Assembly: GCF_001956215.1 (NCBI RefSeq) | Contig: NZ_MRTQ01000002.1 | Span: 154,267-218,266, forward strand | Source: Paenibacillus sp. FSL R5-0490 | Lineage (GTDB): Bacteria; Bacillota; Bacilli; Bacillales; Cytobacillaceae | Length of the DNA stretch: 64,000 bases | Reading direction: 5' to 3' | In this document: one piece after another, positions 34,363 to 44,813 of the stretch | Position numbering within the stretch: the first letter of the stretch is position 1 | Layout: each line of letters begins with the position of its first letter | Position numbers and translations under genes: made by a program | The notes under the pieces: generated by a model | Told to the model about the DNA's origin: nothing | The model's database searches: none | Seen by the model: the letters and a program-made list of their open reading frames with translations, nothing else

Positions 34363-36732
34363 TCAAGGTTTTAATAAAAGTGTATGCCTGGTTTTTACTT
34401 CAGTGAGAACTGTTTTATGATAGTTCCCATCAGCCCAGTCTTTCATCTGATCATGGTACCACTGGCTTAAAGGATGTCCGGATTGCCCTGGTCCCACCAG
34501 ATGATAGGCAGTATTCATGTTTTGTGTATCAAACACAAATCTCCATGAGCCTCCATGATTCACAGTGCCATCGTCTTTGTTGGCTGCCGCCTGCACAGTG
34601 ACTGAGCTGCCGCCAACAGGAATTCGGCCCTCTCTATTAAACAAATAGTTTAAAGGTTTTACACTGGAAAGCGGGTGGGAAAAAGCTAATTGATGATAGT
34701 TTCCCCATTTCCATTTAGTCGGGCTGCTTCCTTGAAGATCTTCGGCTTCCTGGACCGCTGTACTCAATGATTGGGAAAGGACTTCCTGCAATCCGCCCTT
34801 TTCTTCAATCCAGATGCTTTCCCGGCCATTTGCTGCATTTCTCAATAATTCATCCACTGCCTGCTTTTGTCCTTTGAAGAGCTTCCTCATTTCGGGAGAT
34901 ATCTGATCTTCAAACAGAACATTGGATATGCTTTTCATCCAAAGATTGAAAATAAGAGGGGCTGCCTCATCCTTGCTGTCAATATAATCCCATTTACTCA
35001 GGATCGATAAAGCTTCCTTTTCAAGAGCGGTGGATGGTTCTTTCATTCTGGACAAGAAAAGCGGTATAAATTCCTTTGCCTGCAGGTTTTTCTGATCCAT
35101 TTGCAGCGACATCATATCTTCAGCTGTAAGATCATCCTTGCTTTTGAGAAATTCCTGAATGCGCATTTGTCTATAGGGCTGGGCCCAATCATGACTGATA
35201 TGGTAAGGATAGCTGTCATCTATAACCTTATTGTTTGCCGTTGAGATATACCCTTCTTCGGGATTGACCGTTTTAGGCAGCTGATCATAAGGAATGTAGC
35301 CTTTCCACCCATATTCATCCGACCAGCCGGGCACTGGCAGCAGTCCGTCTCCTTTCTTTCTAATTGGGATTTTACCATTTGCTTTATAAGCAACAGTTCC
35401 ATCCGAAGAAGCAAATACAAAGTTTTGGGCGGGCGTGTGAAATAACTCCAATGCTTGTTCAAACTGATCCCAGTCTGATGATTCATTCATTTTTAGAATG
35501 GCTTCCAGCTCTTTTGATGGCTGAAGCGCTGTCCATTGCAAAGAAAGAACGGAATCCTTGCCGCTGTCTCCAGCAAATTCCGAAATCACAGGTCCGTGCC
35601 GTGTAATCGTTACTTTATAGCTAATTGGCTCTTTGCCTTTTACTTTAATTGGTTCTTCTATTACTTCTGCCTTTTCCCACTTTTCATTGAATAGAAACTC
35701 GTTTTCATTGGCAGGATTCCTTTTTTCGATATACAAATCCTGAACATCTGGTCCTGTATTGGTTACTCCCCATGCAATATGTTCATTGTGACCGAGGATG
35801 ATGCCTGGGATACCGGCAAAGATGACACCGCTGACATTCATTTCAGGTGACTCCAGGTGCATCTGATACCAGATTGAAGGTGTGCTGAGTGACAGATGAG
35901 GATCATCTGCCAAAATAGGCTTTCCGGATGCCGTTTTACTGCCGGCTGCCACCCAGTTATTGCTTCCGTTAAATTCAGGAGGCGTGATGACAGTTGCAAA
36001 GCTTTCCTCAATATTTAAGTTGTGTTTTCCTATTATGTATGGGGCTTTTTCCGGATAGGAGGGGAATAATTCATATGCTTTATCTTCCGGAAAATGCTGA
36101 AGGAGATAATAGCGGAATGCCTGGCTTTCCCAGTGTCCGCCAAGATCATATGCCATGTATTTGCCAATAGTGAGCGAATCCACTGGAGACCATTCTTCAG
36201 GTTCATAGCCGAGTATGGAAAATTCAATAGGCATTTTTCCATTTTCTTTAACTTCTTCAATATAAAGATTAACTCCTTCCGCAAACCAGCCTAAAATCTG
36301 TTTTGCTTCAGGGGAGTATGCTTCATAGGATGCCTCTGCAGCCCTTCTCAGACCAAGTGTTCTAAAATATTTATCATTTTCAACCGTAGCCTCTCCGATT
36401 ACTTCACTTAATCTTCCCGATGCCTGACGCCTGCTTAAATCCATCTGAAAAAGGCGGTCCTGAGCCTGTACATAGCCCTGTGCAATAAAAAGGTCTCGTT
36501 CATTGGCAGCAAGCAGGTGCGGGACACCGTTGTCATCCCGGTTAACCATTACTTCCTGAGAGATGGAGCCTATTCTGATTTCCCCATCTGTTTTAGGCAG
36601 AGAGCGGGACAAAAAACCATACATAAAGAAAAAGGCTGCAGCCAACAGCACTAGTATGATACCAATGCTCCAAAGCGAGTACTTTTTCCACTTTGATTTT
36701 GGCCGATGCTGGACCCCAATATTGCCTTCCAT
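34363..36732 (-). CDS. Penicillin acylase family N-terminal-nucleophile hydrolase
   Basis: A 789-residue protein with one N-terminal membrane segment (about 16-40) and the penicillin amidase layout: alpha part (NRDDNGVPHLLAANERDLF), then the self-cleavage site with nucleophile S257 in NGSNNWVAAGSKT, and beta part (ILADDPHLSL, AWGVTNTGPDVQDLY). It should mature into two chains outside the cell and hydrolyse amide bonds of acyl amino acids, quorum-sensing lactones or beta-lactams. ATG 36732 is chosen; ATG 36738 abuts the AAGGAAGG site. Last gene of a unit with the MaoC pair (20-base gap), functional link unknown. Confidence 0.87.
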   Translation of the reverse strand: MEGNIGVQHRPKSKWKKYSLWSIGIILVLLAAAFFFMYGFLSRSLPKTDGEIRIGSISQEVMVNRDDNGVPHLLAANERDLFIAQGYVQAQDRLFQMDLSRRQASGRLSEVIGEATVENDKYFRTLGLRRAAEASYEAYSPEAKQILGWFAEGVNLYIEEVKENGKMPIEFSILGYEPEEWSPVDSLTIGKYMAYDLGGHWESQAFRYYLLQHFPEDKAYELFPSYPEKAPYIIGKHNLNIEESFATVITPPEFNGSNNWVAAGSKTASGKPILADDPHLSLSTPSIWYQMHLESPEMNVSGVIFAGIPGIILGHNEHIAWGVTNTGPDVQDLYIEKRNPANENEFLFNEKWEKAEVIEEPIKVKGKEPISYKVTITRHGPVISEFAGDSGKDSVLSLQWTALQPSKELEAILKMNESSDWDQFEQALELFHTPAQNFVFASSDGTVAYKANGKIPIRKKGDGLLPVPGWSDEYGWKGYIPYDQLPKTVNPEEGYISTANNKVIDDSYPYHISHDWAQPYRQMRIQEFLKSKDDLTAEDMMSLQMDQKNLQAKEFIPLFLSRMKEPSTALEKEALSILSKWDYIDSKDEAAPLIFNLWMKSISNVLFEDQISPEMRKLFKGQKQAVDELLRNAANGRESIWIEEKGGLQEVLSQSLSTAVQEAEDLQGSSPTKWKWGNYHQLAFSHPLSSVKPLNYLFNREGRIPVGGSSVTVQAAANKDDGTVNHGGSWRFVFDTQNMNTAYHLVGPGQSGHPLSQWYHDQMKDWADGNYHKTVLTEVKTRHTLLLKP

Positions 36733-36752
36733 AGACATTCCTTCCTTTATTA

Positions 36753-37136
36753 TTAAATTTTAAATTCGAACCTGCCGGAAAGCTTTTGCTCACCAGCTTC
36801 ATTTTTTACTGATACTTCTCCCGTCAGCCTTTTTTCGTCCTCTTCCCATTTCTCTCCTGTCACTCTCCCTTCTATTGTCAGCTTCTCGCCGGGCCGTGTC
36901 ATTTTGCTGAAGCGTACCTTGAACTTTCTCAGATCCTTTCTTGGAAACCACTCAGCCAATGCTTCCCCTGCCATTCCCATGATAAGCATCCCGTGGGCAA
37001 TCACTCCGTCCAACCCGGCTTTCTCACCGATCGGAACAACTGTATGAATCGGATTAAAATCTCCGGATGCCCCTGCATACTTGACCAGCTGTGTATGTGT
37101 GATCTCTGGTTTATGAATTATTTTCAGTTCACTCAT
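36753..37136 (-). CDS. MaoC-like dehydratase, small subunit
   Basis: A 127-residue hot-dog protein. YAGASGDFNPIHTV holds the Asp-His catalytic pair of R-specific hydratases, and GVIAHGMLIMGMAGEAL follows. It resembles HadB-type subunits. Its ATG overlaps the stop of the upstream MaoC gene by four bases, so the two are made as a pair, likely a heterodimeric 3-hydroxyacyl-CoA/ACP dehydratase. Confidence 0.85.
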   Translation of the reverse strand: MSELKIIHKPEITHTQLVKYAGASGDFNPIHTVVPIGEKAGLDGVIAHGMLIMGMAGEALAEWFPRKDLRKFKVRFSKMTRPGEKLTIEGRVTGEKWEEDEKRLTGEVSVKNEAGEQKLSGRFEFKI

Positions 37137-37582
37137 TTTGCTCCCCCCCCTCTTTCAATAATGGTGGATTCTGAATAGAGAACATCTTTTCCATCACTGT
37201 TTTTGTACTGAATACCTATTGTAATAAATCGCAGGTTCCTCTTTTCAAAAGAAGAAATTACTTTAGGGACCGCGGTTACTGTATCGCCAGCACATATTTC
37301 CCCCATATAGCGATATTCCTGGCCGCCGTGAAGAACCTTGAGCGGGTCAAGTCCAAAAAGCTCGATTAGGGTTTCGAAATCCATGCCTCCCCACATCTCC
37401 ATGGCTGTAGGAAATGTTGGCGGAATTGGGATGTCCCGGTACCCCCCTTTTCTCGCCGTGCCGGCATCATAATAAATTGGGTTTTTGTCTCCAATTGCCA
37501 TAGCGAATTCTTTGATTTTTCCCCTTTCTATTGTAAACCGGAAAGGTTTTAACTTCACATCTGCTTTTAAAAGAGATTCCAT
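37133..37582 (-). CDS. MaoC-like dehydratase, N-terminal-domain subunit
   Basis: A 149-residue hot-dog protein of the FAS1/HadA-type: FTIERGKIKEFAMAIGDKNPIYYD, RDIPIPPTFPTAME, and LHGGQEYRYMGEICAGDTV. Such subunits lack the catalytic pair and bind the acyl chain. ATG 37582 follows AGAGGAAG; the first in-frame ATG at 37603 is upstream of that site. First gene of a three-gene minus-strand run with the small MaoC subunit and the acylase. Confidence 0.83.
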   Translation of the reverse strand: MESLLKADVKLKPFRFTIERGKIKEFAMAIGDKNPIYYDAGTARKGGYRDIPIPPTFPTAMEMWGGMDFETLIELFGLDPLKVLHGGQEYRYMGEICAGDTVTAVPKVISSFEKRNLRFITIGIQYKNSDGKDVLYSESTIIERGGGAK

Positions 37583-37724
37583 TAATATCGCACTTCCTCT
37601 CATCTTTTATAATCTTTATGTATTCGACTTTTTCCTCCTGCTTCCTGTTAATTCTCTAAACTTTTGCAGAAGAGATTACATGATAATATTAAGAATTCGC
37701 GATTACGCGCTGAAAGTGGTATAA

Positions 37725-39380
<1,656 letters not shown>

Positions 39381-39384
39381 ACAG

Positions 39385-39416
39385 TAAAAGCAGGAGGATC
39401 AGCCTCCTGCTTTTAA
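39385..39416. terminator. Bidirectional terminator, ykpA / yuzL
   Basis: AAAAGCAGGAGG pairs with CCTCCTGCTTTT around ATCAG. Confidence 0.88.
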
Positions 39417-39421
39417 CTTTG

Positions 39422-39559
39422 TCATAAATCTTGTTTTTTCTTTTTATGGCGTGCAGAGGAAGCTGTTCTGCTGCCTGTTTCCATGTTGGTTGTCCCTTGC
39501 CCTTCGACGTTTGGAGAGCTCAATCCAGCCTTAGAAGGGTCTTTTTTGCGTTTGCTCAT
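39422..39559 (-). CDS. yuzL: YuzL family protein
   Basis: A 45-residue basic, disordered-looking protein, MSKRKKDPSKAGLSSPNVEG to SARHKKKKQDL, resembling YuzL and small acid-soluble spore proteins. AAGGAGGTGTTTAACT precedes the ATG. Divergent from ykuS, sharing an upstream region of about 100 bases; convergent with ykpA. Confidence 0.75.
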   Translation of the reverse strand: MSKRKKDPSKAGLSSPNVEGQGTTNMETGSRTASSARHKKKKQDL

Positions 39560-39663
39560 AGTTAAACACCTCCTTTCTTACTTTTTCGTGTTAAGGCGAT
39601 TTTTATCCATGGAATAAAAATGGAGTACAAAAGCCAATCTAACAAACGGAGGAGGTGTTAACA

Positions 39664-39909
39664 TTGACGAAAAGAGTAGCGGTTGAACAATCCTTAACAA
39701 ATGTTTCTGAAGCGCTTCGCCAAAAAGGGTATGAAGTGGTTGACATGAAGTCGGCGCATGATGCTGAGAACTGCTCATGCTGTGTTGTGAGCGGTGTTGA
39801 TTCAAATGTAATGGGAATGCAGGATGTTTCTACAAAAGCATCTGTCATTGAAGCAAGCGGCCTTTCAGCGGATGAAGTATGCCGCCAGGTGGAGCAAAGA
39901 ATGCAATAA
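39664..39909 (+). CDS. ykuS: UPF0180 family protein (YkuS)
   Basis: An 81-residue protein with EQSLTNVSEALRQKGYEVV, ENCSCCVVSGVDSNVMGM and the C-terminal LSADEVCRQVEQR, the UPF0180 pattern. The start is TTG 39664, 6 bases after GGAGGAGGTG; an in-frame alternative at 39655 lies in that site. Cytosolic, function unknown. Confidence 0.88.
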   Translation: MTKRVAVEQSLTNVSEALRQKGYEVVDMKSAHDAENCSCCVVSGVDSNVMGMQDVSTKASVIEASGLSADEVCRQVEQRMQ

Positions 39910-39918
39910 AAGCTTGTC

Positions 39919-39953
39919 CAAAGACTAAAGAGAAAATCTTTAGTCTTTTTTCA
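39919..39953 (+). terminator. Terminator of ykuS
   Basis: AAAGACTAAAGA pairs with TCTTTAGTCTTT around GAAAA, followed by Ts. Confidence 0.85.
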
Positions 39954-39954
39954 A

Positions 39955-39988
39955 AAAAAAAGAGACGGGCATTAAACCCGTCTTCATC
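39955..39988 (-). terminator. Terminator of the GRDP-like gene unit
   Basis: AGACGGG pairs with CCCGTCT around CATTAAA, with a long T tract on the minus strand. It lies 16 bases after the stop of the 35-residue ORF. Confidence 0.75.
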
Positions 39989-40003
39989 TTCTGGCTTTTG
40001 CTT

Positions 40004-40111
40004 TTAGATTTTATGGTTTTCTTTGTAGTTTCCTTTTGGCAATGTTATGGCTGCATTTTCACCGCCAGTTGTCCTGACCACTTCATTTGGACTGCTTTTT
40101 AGCTGGAGCAT
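40004..40111 (-). CDS. Possible 35-residue protein overlapping the GRDP-like gene
   Basis: ATG 40111 overlaps the last codons of the upstream gene in another frame, behind GTGGAGGCGG. The frame encodes MLQLKSSPNEVVRTTGG and continues to NYKENHKI. The transcription terminator sits 16 bases after its stop, closer than expected if the mRNA carried only the upstream gene. No family recognised. Confidence 0.35.
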   Translation of the reverse strand: MLQLKSSPNEVVRTTGGENAAITLPKGNYKENHKI

Positions 40112-41052
40112 CCGCCTCCACAGCTTGAACAGCTAGAACCGCCTGAATCATGTCCTCCTCCAGAATCATGATCATTGCTGCTGCATGAGAAGCCGGAGCA
40201 GTAAACCATTCCAGCAGAATGGACTTTTGCGAGCTCCTCGGGAAGCAATTCGTTCATATTGTCCTCGAACCCGTCTGGTTCATAAACCGAAAAATACACG
40301 GCTGGGAACAGCAGATAGGAATACTGGCTTATAGATGCGGGCTTCGTAAATTCCAGCGGCTTTTTCTCAAGCTTTATTGATTCTGATTCAGAAATTTCAT
40401 ACTTCAGTTTTACTATAATCTTCTTTTTCAGTTCAAGCCAATCATTTCCCGACCTGAAATACTTATTTAGCAGTTGAGTCTCATTCATGCTCCTGAAATC
40501 ATCAAGTATTTCTTTTTTAATAGGATTTTGCAAAAATCCTCCCCATATTCTGCTGCTATTATAGCCTGCCTCAAAAAGAGTTAAGTACACCCAGTCAAAA
40601 AAGGCCCTTTCACCCGGGATGGGAGTGCTGTTCATATTTGGTGAGTGGTGAAGATATCCACCGAAGAAATTCTTGGAAAATTGATCATAATCACGGGTAA
40701 ACATGAGCATTTCATGCCATATTTCATCGGCTTTACTGCTGAACATAGGCACCGTTTTAAGGATTGCATTCATCACAAAATATCTTTTCAGCTCAAAAAA
40801 TGTCCAATCATATGCGTAGTCTTTCCATTTCGGGTGCTCTCTCAGTACACGATTTTTTATATTCTCCCTGTACCCTTCAGGTAAAGATTTTTCTAATTGC
40901 TGGATCATCGGCATAAAGTCGTCTGACTGGATTCCCAGATGCTCAGGACATGGCTCATCTTTTAAAAAGGAATCTCTTTTCGAACCACCCACTAGAGCTT
41001 TAATGAATATGGCAGCGAAAACAACACCGAAAATAAGTAAAAATATTTCCAT
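40099..41052 (-). CDS. GRDP-like (DUF1399-type) membrane protein with Cys/Gly/Ser tail
   Basis: A 317-residue protein. One N-terminal membrane segment (about 2-22) is followed by a helical domain. DEIWHEMLMFTRDYDQF and FFGGYLHHSPN resemble the His-rich motif of glycine-rich domain (DUF1399) proteins. The last 35 residues hold six Cys in Gly/Ser context, ending SSCSSCGGGCSS, as in TIGR04222-like proteins. Possibly metal binding; function unknown. The start follows GGGGGAGG. No closely linked gene suggests a pathway. Confidence 0.68.
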   Translation of the reverse strand: MEIFLLIFGVVFAAIFIKALVGGSKRDSFLKDEPCPEHLGIQSDDFMPMIQQLEKSLPEGYRENIKNRVLREHPKWKDYAYDWTFFELKRYFVMNAILKTVPMFSSKADEIWHEMLMFTRDYDQFSKNFFGGYLHHSPNMNSTPIPGERAFFDWVYLTLFEAGYNSSRIWGGFLQNPIKKEILDDFRSMNETQLLNKYFRSGNDWLELKKKIIVKLKYEISESESIKLEKKPLEFTKPASISQYSYLLFPAVYFSVYEPDGFEDNMNELLPEELAKVHSAGMVYCSGFSCSSNDHDSGGGHDSGGSSCSSCGGGCSS

Positions 41053-41123
41053 TAATCCTCCCCCAATCTATATATGTTTAAATTATATATTAATTTTAAC
41101 ATTATTTAACAGGGAGGGAAGCT

Positions 41124-41152
41124 GAAAAAAAACCGCCGCATATGGCGGCAGT
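41124..41152 (-). terminator. Terminator of nrnB
   Basis: CCGCC (41133-41137) pairs with GGCGG (41144-41148); eight Ts follow on the minus strand. Confidence 0.75.
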
Positions 41153-41153
41153 G

Positions 41154-42344
41154 CTAATTTTTTGCCTTAATATAAAAACGCTTTAAAAATTCAACATAAA
41201 TATCATCATGAACAAGCCATGCCTGGTTTTTTCTTTTAATGTAGTTTTCTGCTGCCTGGAAATCCGGGTAAGGTTCCTGTATTGGCTTACCGTTCATTTC
41301 AAGGATCCACCTGTCATCGGCTTCAGCAAAAATAAAGAATTTGTCTCCTTTCTTATTTTCGTACAGTGACCCCTGTTTCGCGCTTTTATTATTGTATTTG
41401 TTTTTAAATGCATCCTGTCTCAAAGGGTCCAGGGGAAAAATGTCCTGAACGAATAGTTTATAAGCATCTTTTCCCATCGAACAGCCTGATGCTTTGGCAT
41501 GTCCGCCCCCTCCAAACTTTCCGGCCACGGCAGAAACATCAACATGGTCATGGATTGTCCTGAAACTGATTTTTTTGCCCCCGAGATTTAAGATAGCGAT
41601 ATAGTCGATATGGGGATACTCTTTACCAAGCTCATTGCCAAGCTCCGAATGATAAGATTCTGCATGGACTATGCCTGTACAATATTCCCCGATGAACGTT
41701 TGTACCAATTCCCGCTTCTTCCGCCTGACGTAACGTTCAATTTTCTCCTCTTCCATATCCAGCAATTTCTGTTCAAACTCATCAAATTCGAAAGTATCTG
41801 AGTTCATGATTCTTTCCGTCATTTTTTCTTCGAATTCTTCAATGGAAATCATGAAAAATAAATCATTCAGATTTTTTGCCTTTATATTTTCATTTTGGTC
41901 CCATTCCCAGGTGTCATACTGTCGGACAAGCTCGACAAATTCATCGAGGGCAGAAGACGGCTGGATCAGTCCATGCTCCTGGAGATACTCATATAGCAAA
42001 GAGGTTGCAGCCGTAAGCCTGCCATCTTCATATTGGACCCTCACTTTGCCCCAACTGTAATCATTAAAATGAAGAGCTGTTTTGTGATGGTCAATTAATC
42101 TGACGTTTCCACCGCTTTTTGCCAGATCATCAAGCCTGATCAAATTTTCATCGTTAACTGATAAATCGGTGATAAATAAAAAATCATCTTTTATATTTTT
42201 TTCATTTTCCAGTAATTTTTCTATCTGATAATCAAGTCCCATCACAGAGTTATAGCGTACCTCAACATCTTTTCCAAAAGCAATCCTGGCAACAATGCCG
42301 CACCCGACGCCATCAAGATCATTATGTGTATACAGCCTGTACAA
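41154..42344 (-). CDS. nrnB: DHH family oligoribonuclease NrnB
   Basis: A 396-residue DHH/DHHA1 phosphoesterase: YTHNDLDGVGCG (motif I), FITDLSVND (II), LIDHHKTAL (III DHH) and the C-terminal GGGGHAKASG substrate loop. Length matches B. subtilis NrnB (YngD, 399). It degrades short RNA oligomers from the 5' or 3' end in the cytosol. Monocistronic; separated from yjiH by the terminator at 42413. Confidence 0.9.
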   Translation of the reverse strand: MYRLYTHNDLDGVGCGIVARIAFGKDVEVRYNSVMGLDYQIEKLLENEKNIKDDFLFITDLSVNDENLIRLDDLAKSGGNVRLIDHHKTALHFNDYSWGKVRVQYEDGRLTAATSLLYEYLQEHGLIQPSSALDEFVELVRQYDTWEWDQNENIKAKNLNDLFFMISIEEFEEKMTERIMNSDTFEFDEFEQKLLDMEEEKIERYVRRKKRELVQTFIGEYCTGIVHAESYHSELGNELGKEYPHIDYIAILNLGGKKISFRTIHDHVDVSAVAGKFGGGGHAKASGCSMGKDAYKLFVQDIFPLDPLRQDAFKNKYNNKSAKQGSLYENKKGDKFFIFAEADDRWILEMNGKPIQEPYPDFQAAENYIKRKNQAWLVHDDIYVEFLKRFYIKAKN

Positions 42345-42412
42345 AATCCATCACCTGCTATTCTTAGACTCATTCCTCTGTTAGTTTGGTTACGGAGGAA
42401 AATTCTATGCGA

Positions 42413-42443
42413 AAAATCCCCGCTGAAGTGAGCGGGGATTTCC
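42413..42443 (-). terminator. Terminator of the hut cluster
   Basis: AAATCCCCGCT pairs with AGCGGGGATTT around GAAGTG, after the yjiH stop. Confidence 0.85.
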
Positions 42444-42445
42444 AG

Positions 42446-43786
42446 TTAAAGCAGCAAATAAGCCAGCGGAGCAGTAATGAGTATGGTCAGAATGGTTCTT
42501 TCTGCCCAGATGACAAGCAGCTGTGGAATAGTAATAGGAATTTCTGTTGATAAAATACACGGGACAAGTGCAGAAAAGAAAATGATAGCTGATACGGAAA
42601 CAACTCCGATTACAAATTTAGTGACTAGTGCAGCCTCCGCTGCAAGCAGGGCTGGAAGGAACATTTCAGCAATCCCCACAGCACTTGCCTTTGCTGCCAA
42701 TAATGGCTCAGGAAGCTGTACGAGAGCCGTAAATGGATAAAAGATATAACCCAGCCAATCAAATACAGGAGTGAATTCGGCGAGAATCAGTCCCAATAAA
42801 CCTACTGACATAATGGAGGGCAAAATGGACATTGTCATGACAAACCCATCTTTTAAATTATCCTTTATATTTTTCCATAATGCGGGTGACTCAGCTGCTG
42901 TATCCATCGCTTCTTTCCAGGCAGCCTGCATACGACCCCCTGTAAAGGTTTCAACCGGAGGCTCCTGGCCATTGTAATAATCTTCGCTCATTGACTTAAG
43001 TGGCCAGATTCTTACGGTTATAGCCGTTACGATGAAAGTGACAGCAAACGTCGTCCAAAAATATGTGTTCCAGATGTCCATCAATCCAAGTGTTTTAGCC
43101 ACAACAATCATAAACGTTGCGGAGACCGTTGAGAACCCGGTAGCAATAATGGCTGCTTCCTTAATGCTATATTTTCCTTCTTTAAATACCCTGTTGGTTA
43201 TGAGCAGTCCGATTGAATAGCTGCCTACAAAAGAAGCAACTGCATCAATAGCTGATTTTCCCGGTGTTTTCCAGATTGGCTTCATAATCGGCTGCATGAT
43301 GACACCGAAAAATTCAAGCAATCCATATCCAACCAGCAGGGCAAGAAATACGGAGCCGATTGGAACAAGAAGTCCAACAGACACCACCAGTTTCTCAAAC
43401 AAGAAAGGTCCCATGCTCGGGTCAAATAGCCAGGCAGGGCCGAAACCGAAGACAATCATAATGGCTGTGAAAAATCCGATTACCTTAAAAAAAGAGAAAA
43501 CAGTATTTACTTTATTTTTGTTCCAGGTTTTTGTATAGAATGGATAAATGGCGCCGAGCAGTATGACAAGCAGCGCATAGTATGTTACAGCTGCAGGCAG
43601 GTATGTCTGAATCGCAGTGACGATATGGTCCAGCATTATGGAGGATTTCTCATTAACAGTGACTGGTATAAAAAACATAAATATGCCAATGGCGCTGAAG
43701 AGAAAAAACTTAGCTTTATTTTTAATAGTTGCATTGGGATTCAGTTCAGGCTGGTGAGATTGACTTAATACTGTTTCTTTTTCCAT
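42446..43786 (-). CDS. yjiH: YjiH family membrane protein (nucleoside-recognition fold)
   Basis: A 446-residue polytopic protein with about ten membrane segments and two related halves (Gate-domain fold), including VGSYSIGLLITNRVF and a GFSTVSATFMIV motif. ATG 43786 sits 6 bases after GAGGGGGA; ATG 43792 abuts it. It is last in the hut run, 46 bases after hutG, so it may transport histidine or a hut intermediate; this is inference from context. Confidence 0.85.
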   Translation of the reverse strand: MEKETVLSQSHQPELNPNATIKNKAKFFLFSAIGIFMFFIPVTVNEKSSIMLDHIVTAIQTYLPAAVTYYALLVILLGAIYPFYTKTWNKNKVNTVFSFFKVIGFFTAIMIVFGFGPAWLFDPSMGPFLFEKLVVSVGLLVPIGSVFLALLVGYGLLEFFGVIMQPIMKPIWKTPGKSAIDAVASFVGSYSIGLLITNRVFKEGKYSIKEAAIIATGFSTVSATFMIVVAKTLGLMDIWNTYFWTTFAVTFIVTAITVRIWPLKSMSEDYYNGQEPPVETFTGGRMQAAWKEAMDTAAESPALWKNIKDNLKDGFVMTMSILPSIMSVGLLGLILAEFTPVFDWLGYIFYPFTALVQLPEPLLAAKASAVGIAEMFLPALLAAEAALVTKFVIGVVSVSAIIFFSALVPCILSTEIPITIPQLLVIWAERTILTILITAPLAYLLL

Positions 43787-43832
43787 TCTCATTCCCCCTC
43801 GTTATTTAGGGGCAAGGAGCAAAGTGCGCCCC

Positions 43833-44813
43833 TTACCTTCTGTTCATTAAAGCTGTCAAAAAGGTCAGAAATGTGTAGGTGCCTGCCTTCACGGTCGGCT
43901 GTGCCTGGTGATCTCTTGTTGGATCAAGGCAGACAATATCCATGGCTGCCGTTTTGGAGGAAAGACCAGCTGCATATACGGCCGTAAATAGTTCTTCAGT
44001 GCTCATGCCGCCTGGTGTGGATGCAGGAACGCCCGGTGCAAAACCAATATCCAGCACATCCATGTCAATCGTGACATAAATTTTGTCCACTTTTGATTCC
44101 AGCTGCCGGATTGATTCTTTAACCGTTTCTTCAATTCCCCGTCTTCTGGCTTCCTTTAAGGTAATATAATTGAGCTTATGCTCTTTAGCATAATGGACGA
44201 GCGACTGGCTGTTGAAAAAGCCATGAAGGCCAATATTGTAGACATTTTCCCCTTTAATCTTGTTGTTCTGAATCAGATTGCGGATGGGCGTCCCATTTGT
44301 CGGTCCATGGTCTTCAAGGCTTCTGAGATCAAGGTGCGTATCCAGCTGGAGAATGCCGATTTCCTTTTCAGGCTCCAGTTCCTTCAGGCCGCTGACCAGC
44401 ATGGCTGTAATGGAGTGATCTCCTCCGATCGCTATTGGGAATGAATCAGGAAATTGCGTCCGAACGTCCTTCATCGTTTGCTTTATATTGGAATGACATT
44501 GCGGAATATCCGTGAAATGCATTTTCACGTCACCAAGATCAGAAACCTTCAGCTTTTGAAGATCCCTTTCAAAATCCAGATTGTACGTTGAAAATCCTTT
44601 CCAGGACCTCCTGAAGGATTCAGGGAATTCAGATGCTCCTGATGCACTTATCGAGGAGCGGGAAAGAGGGACACCGAAAAGCACGACATCCCAATTTTCT
44701 TTCTTTAATTCCTCTTCCCTCTGGATTTGGCAAATCCATTCACTCACCTTTACGTCAGTTCCCAGTTCGGTTTGCGGCCAAAAAAACCCGGGAGGATTTA
44801 TTGTTGGTAGCAT
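43833..44813 (-). CDS. hutG: Formimidoylglutamase
   Basis: A 326-residue arginase-fold enzyme. Mn ligands are visible in IGGDHSITA, LQLDTHLDLR and TIDMDVLDIGFAPG. It converts N-formimidoyl-L-glutamate to glutamate and formamide, the last step of the pathway. AAAGGAGGAAGCTT precedes the ATG. Its first codons overlap the end of hutI by 16 bases, indicating coupled translation. Confidence 0.93.
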   Translation of the reverse strand: MLPTINPPGFFWPQTELGTDVKVSEWICQIQREEELKKENWDVVLFGVPLSRSSISASGASEFPESFRRSWKGFSTYNLDFERDLQKLKVSDLGDVKMHFTDIPQCHSNIKQTMKDVRTQFPDSFPIAIGGDHSITAMLVSGLKELEPEKEIGILQLDTHLDLRSLEDHGPTNGTPIRNLIQNNKIKGENVYNIGLHGFFNSQSLVHYAKEHKLNYITLKEARRRGIEETVKESIRQLESKVDKIYVTIDMDVLDIGFAPGVPASTPGGMSTEELFTAVYAAGLSSKTAAMDIVCLDPTRDHQAQPTVKAGTYTFLTFLTALMNRR

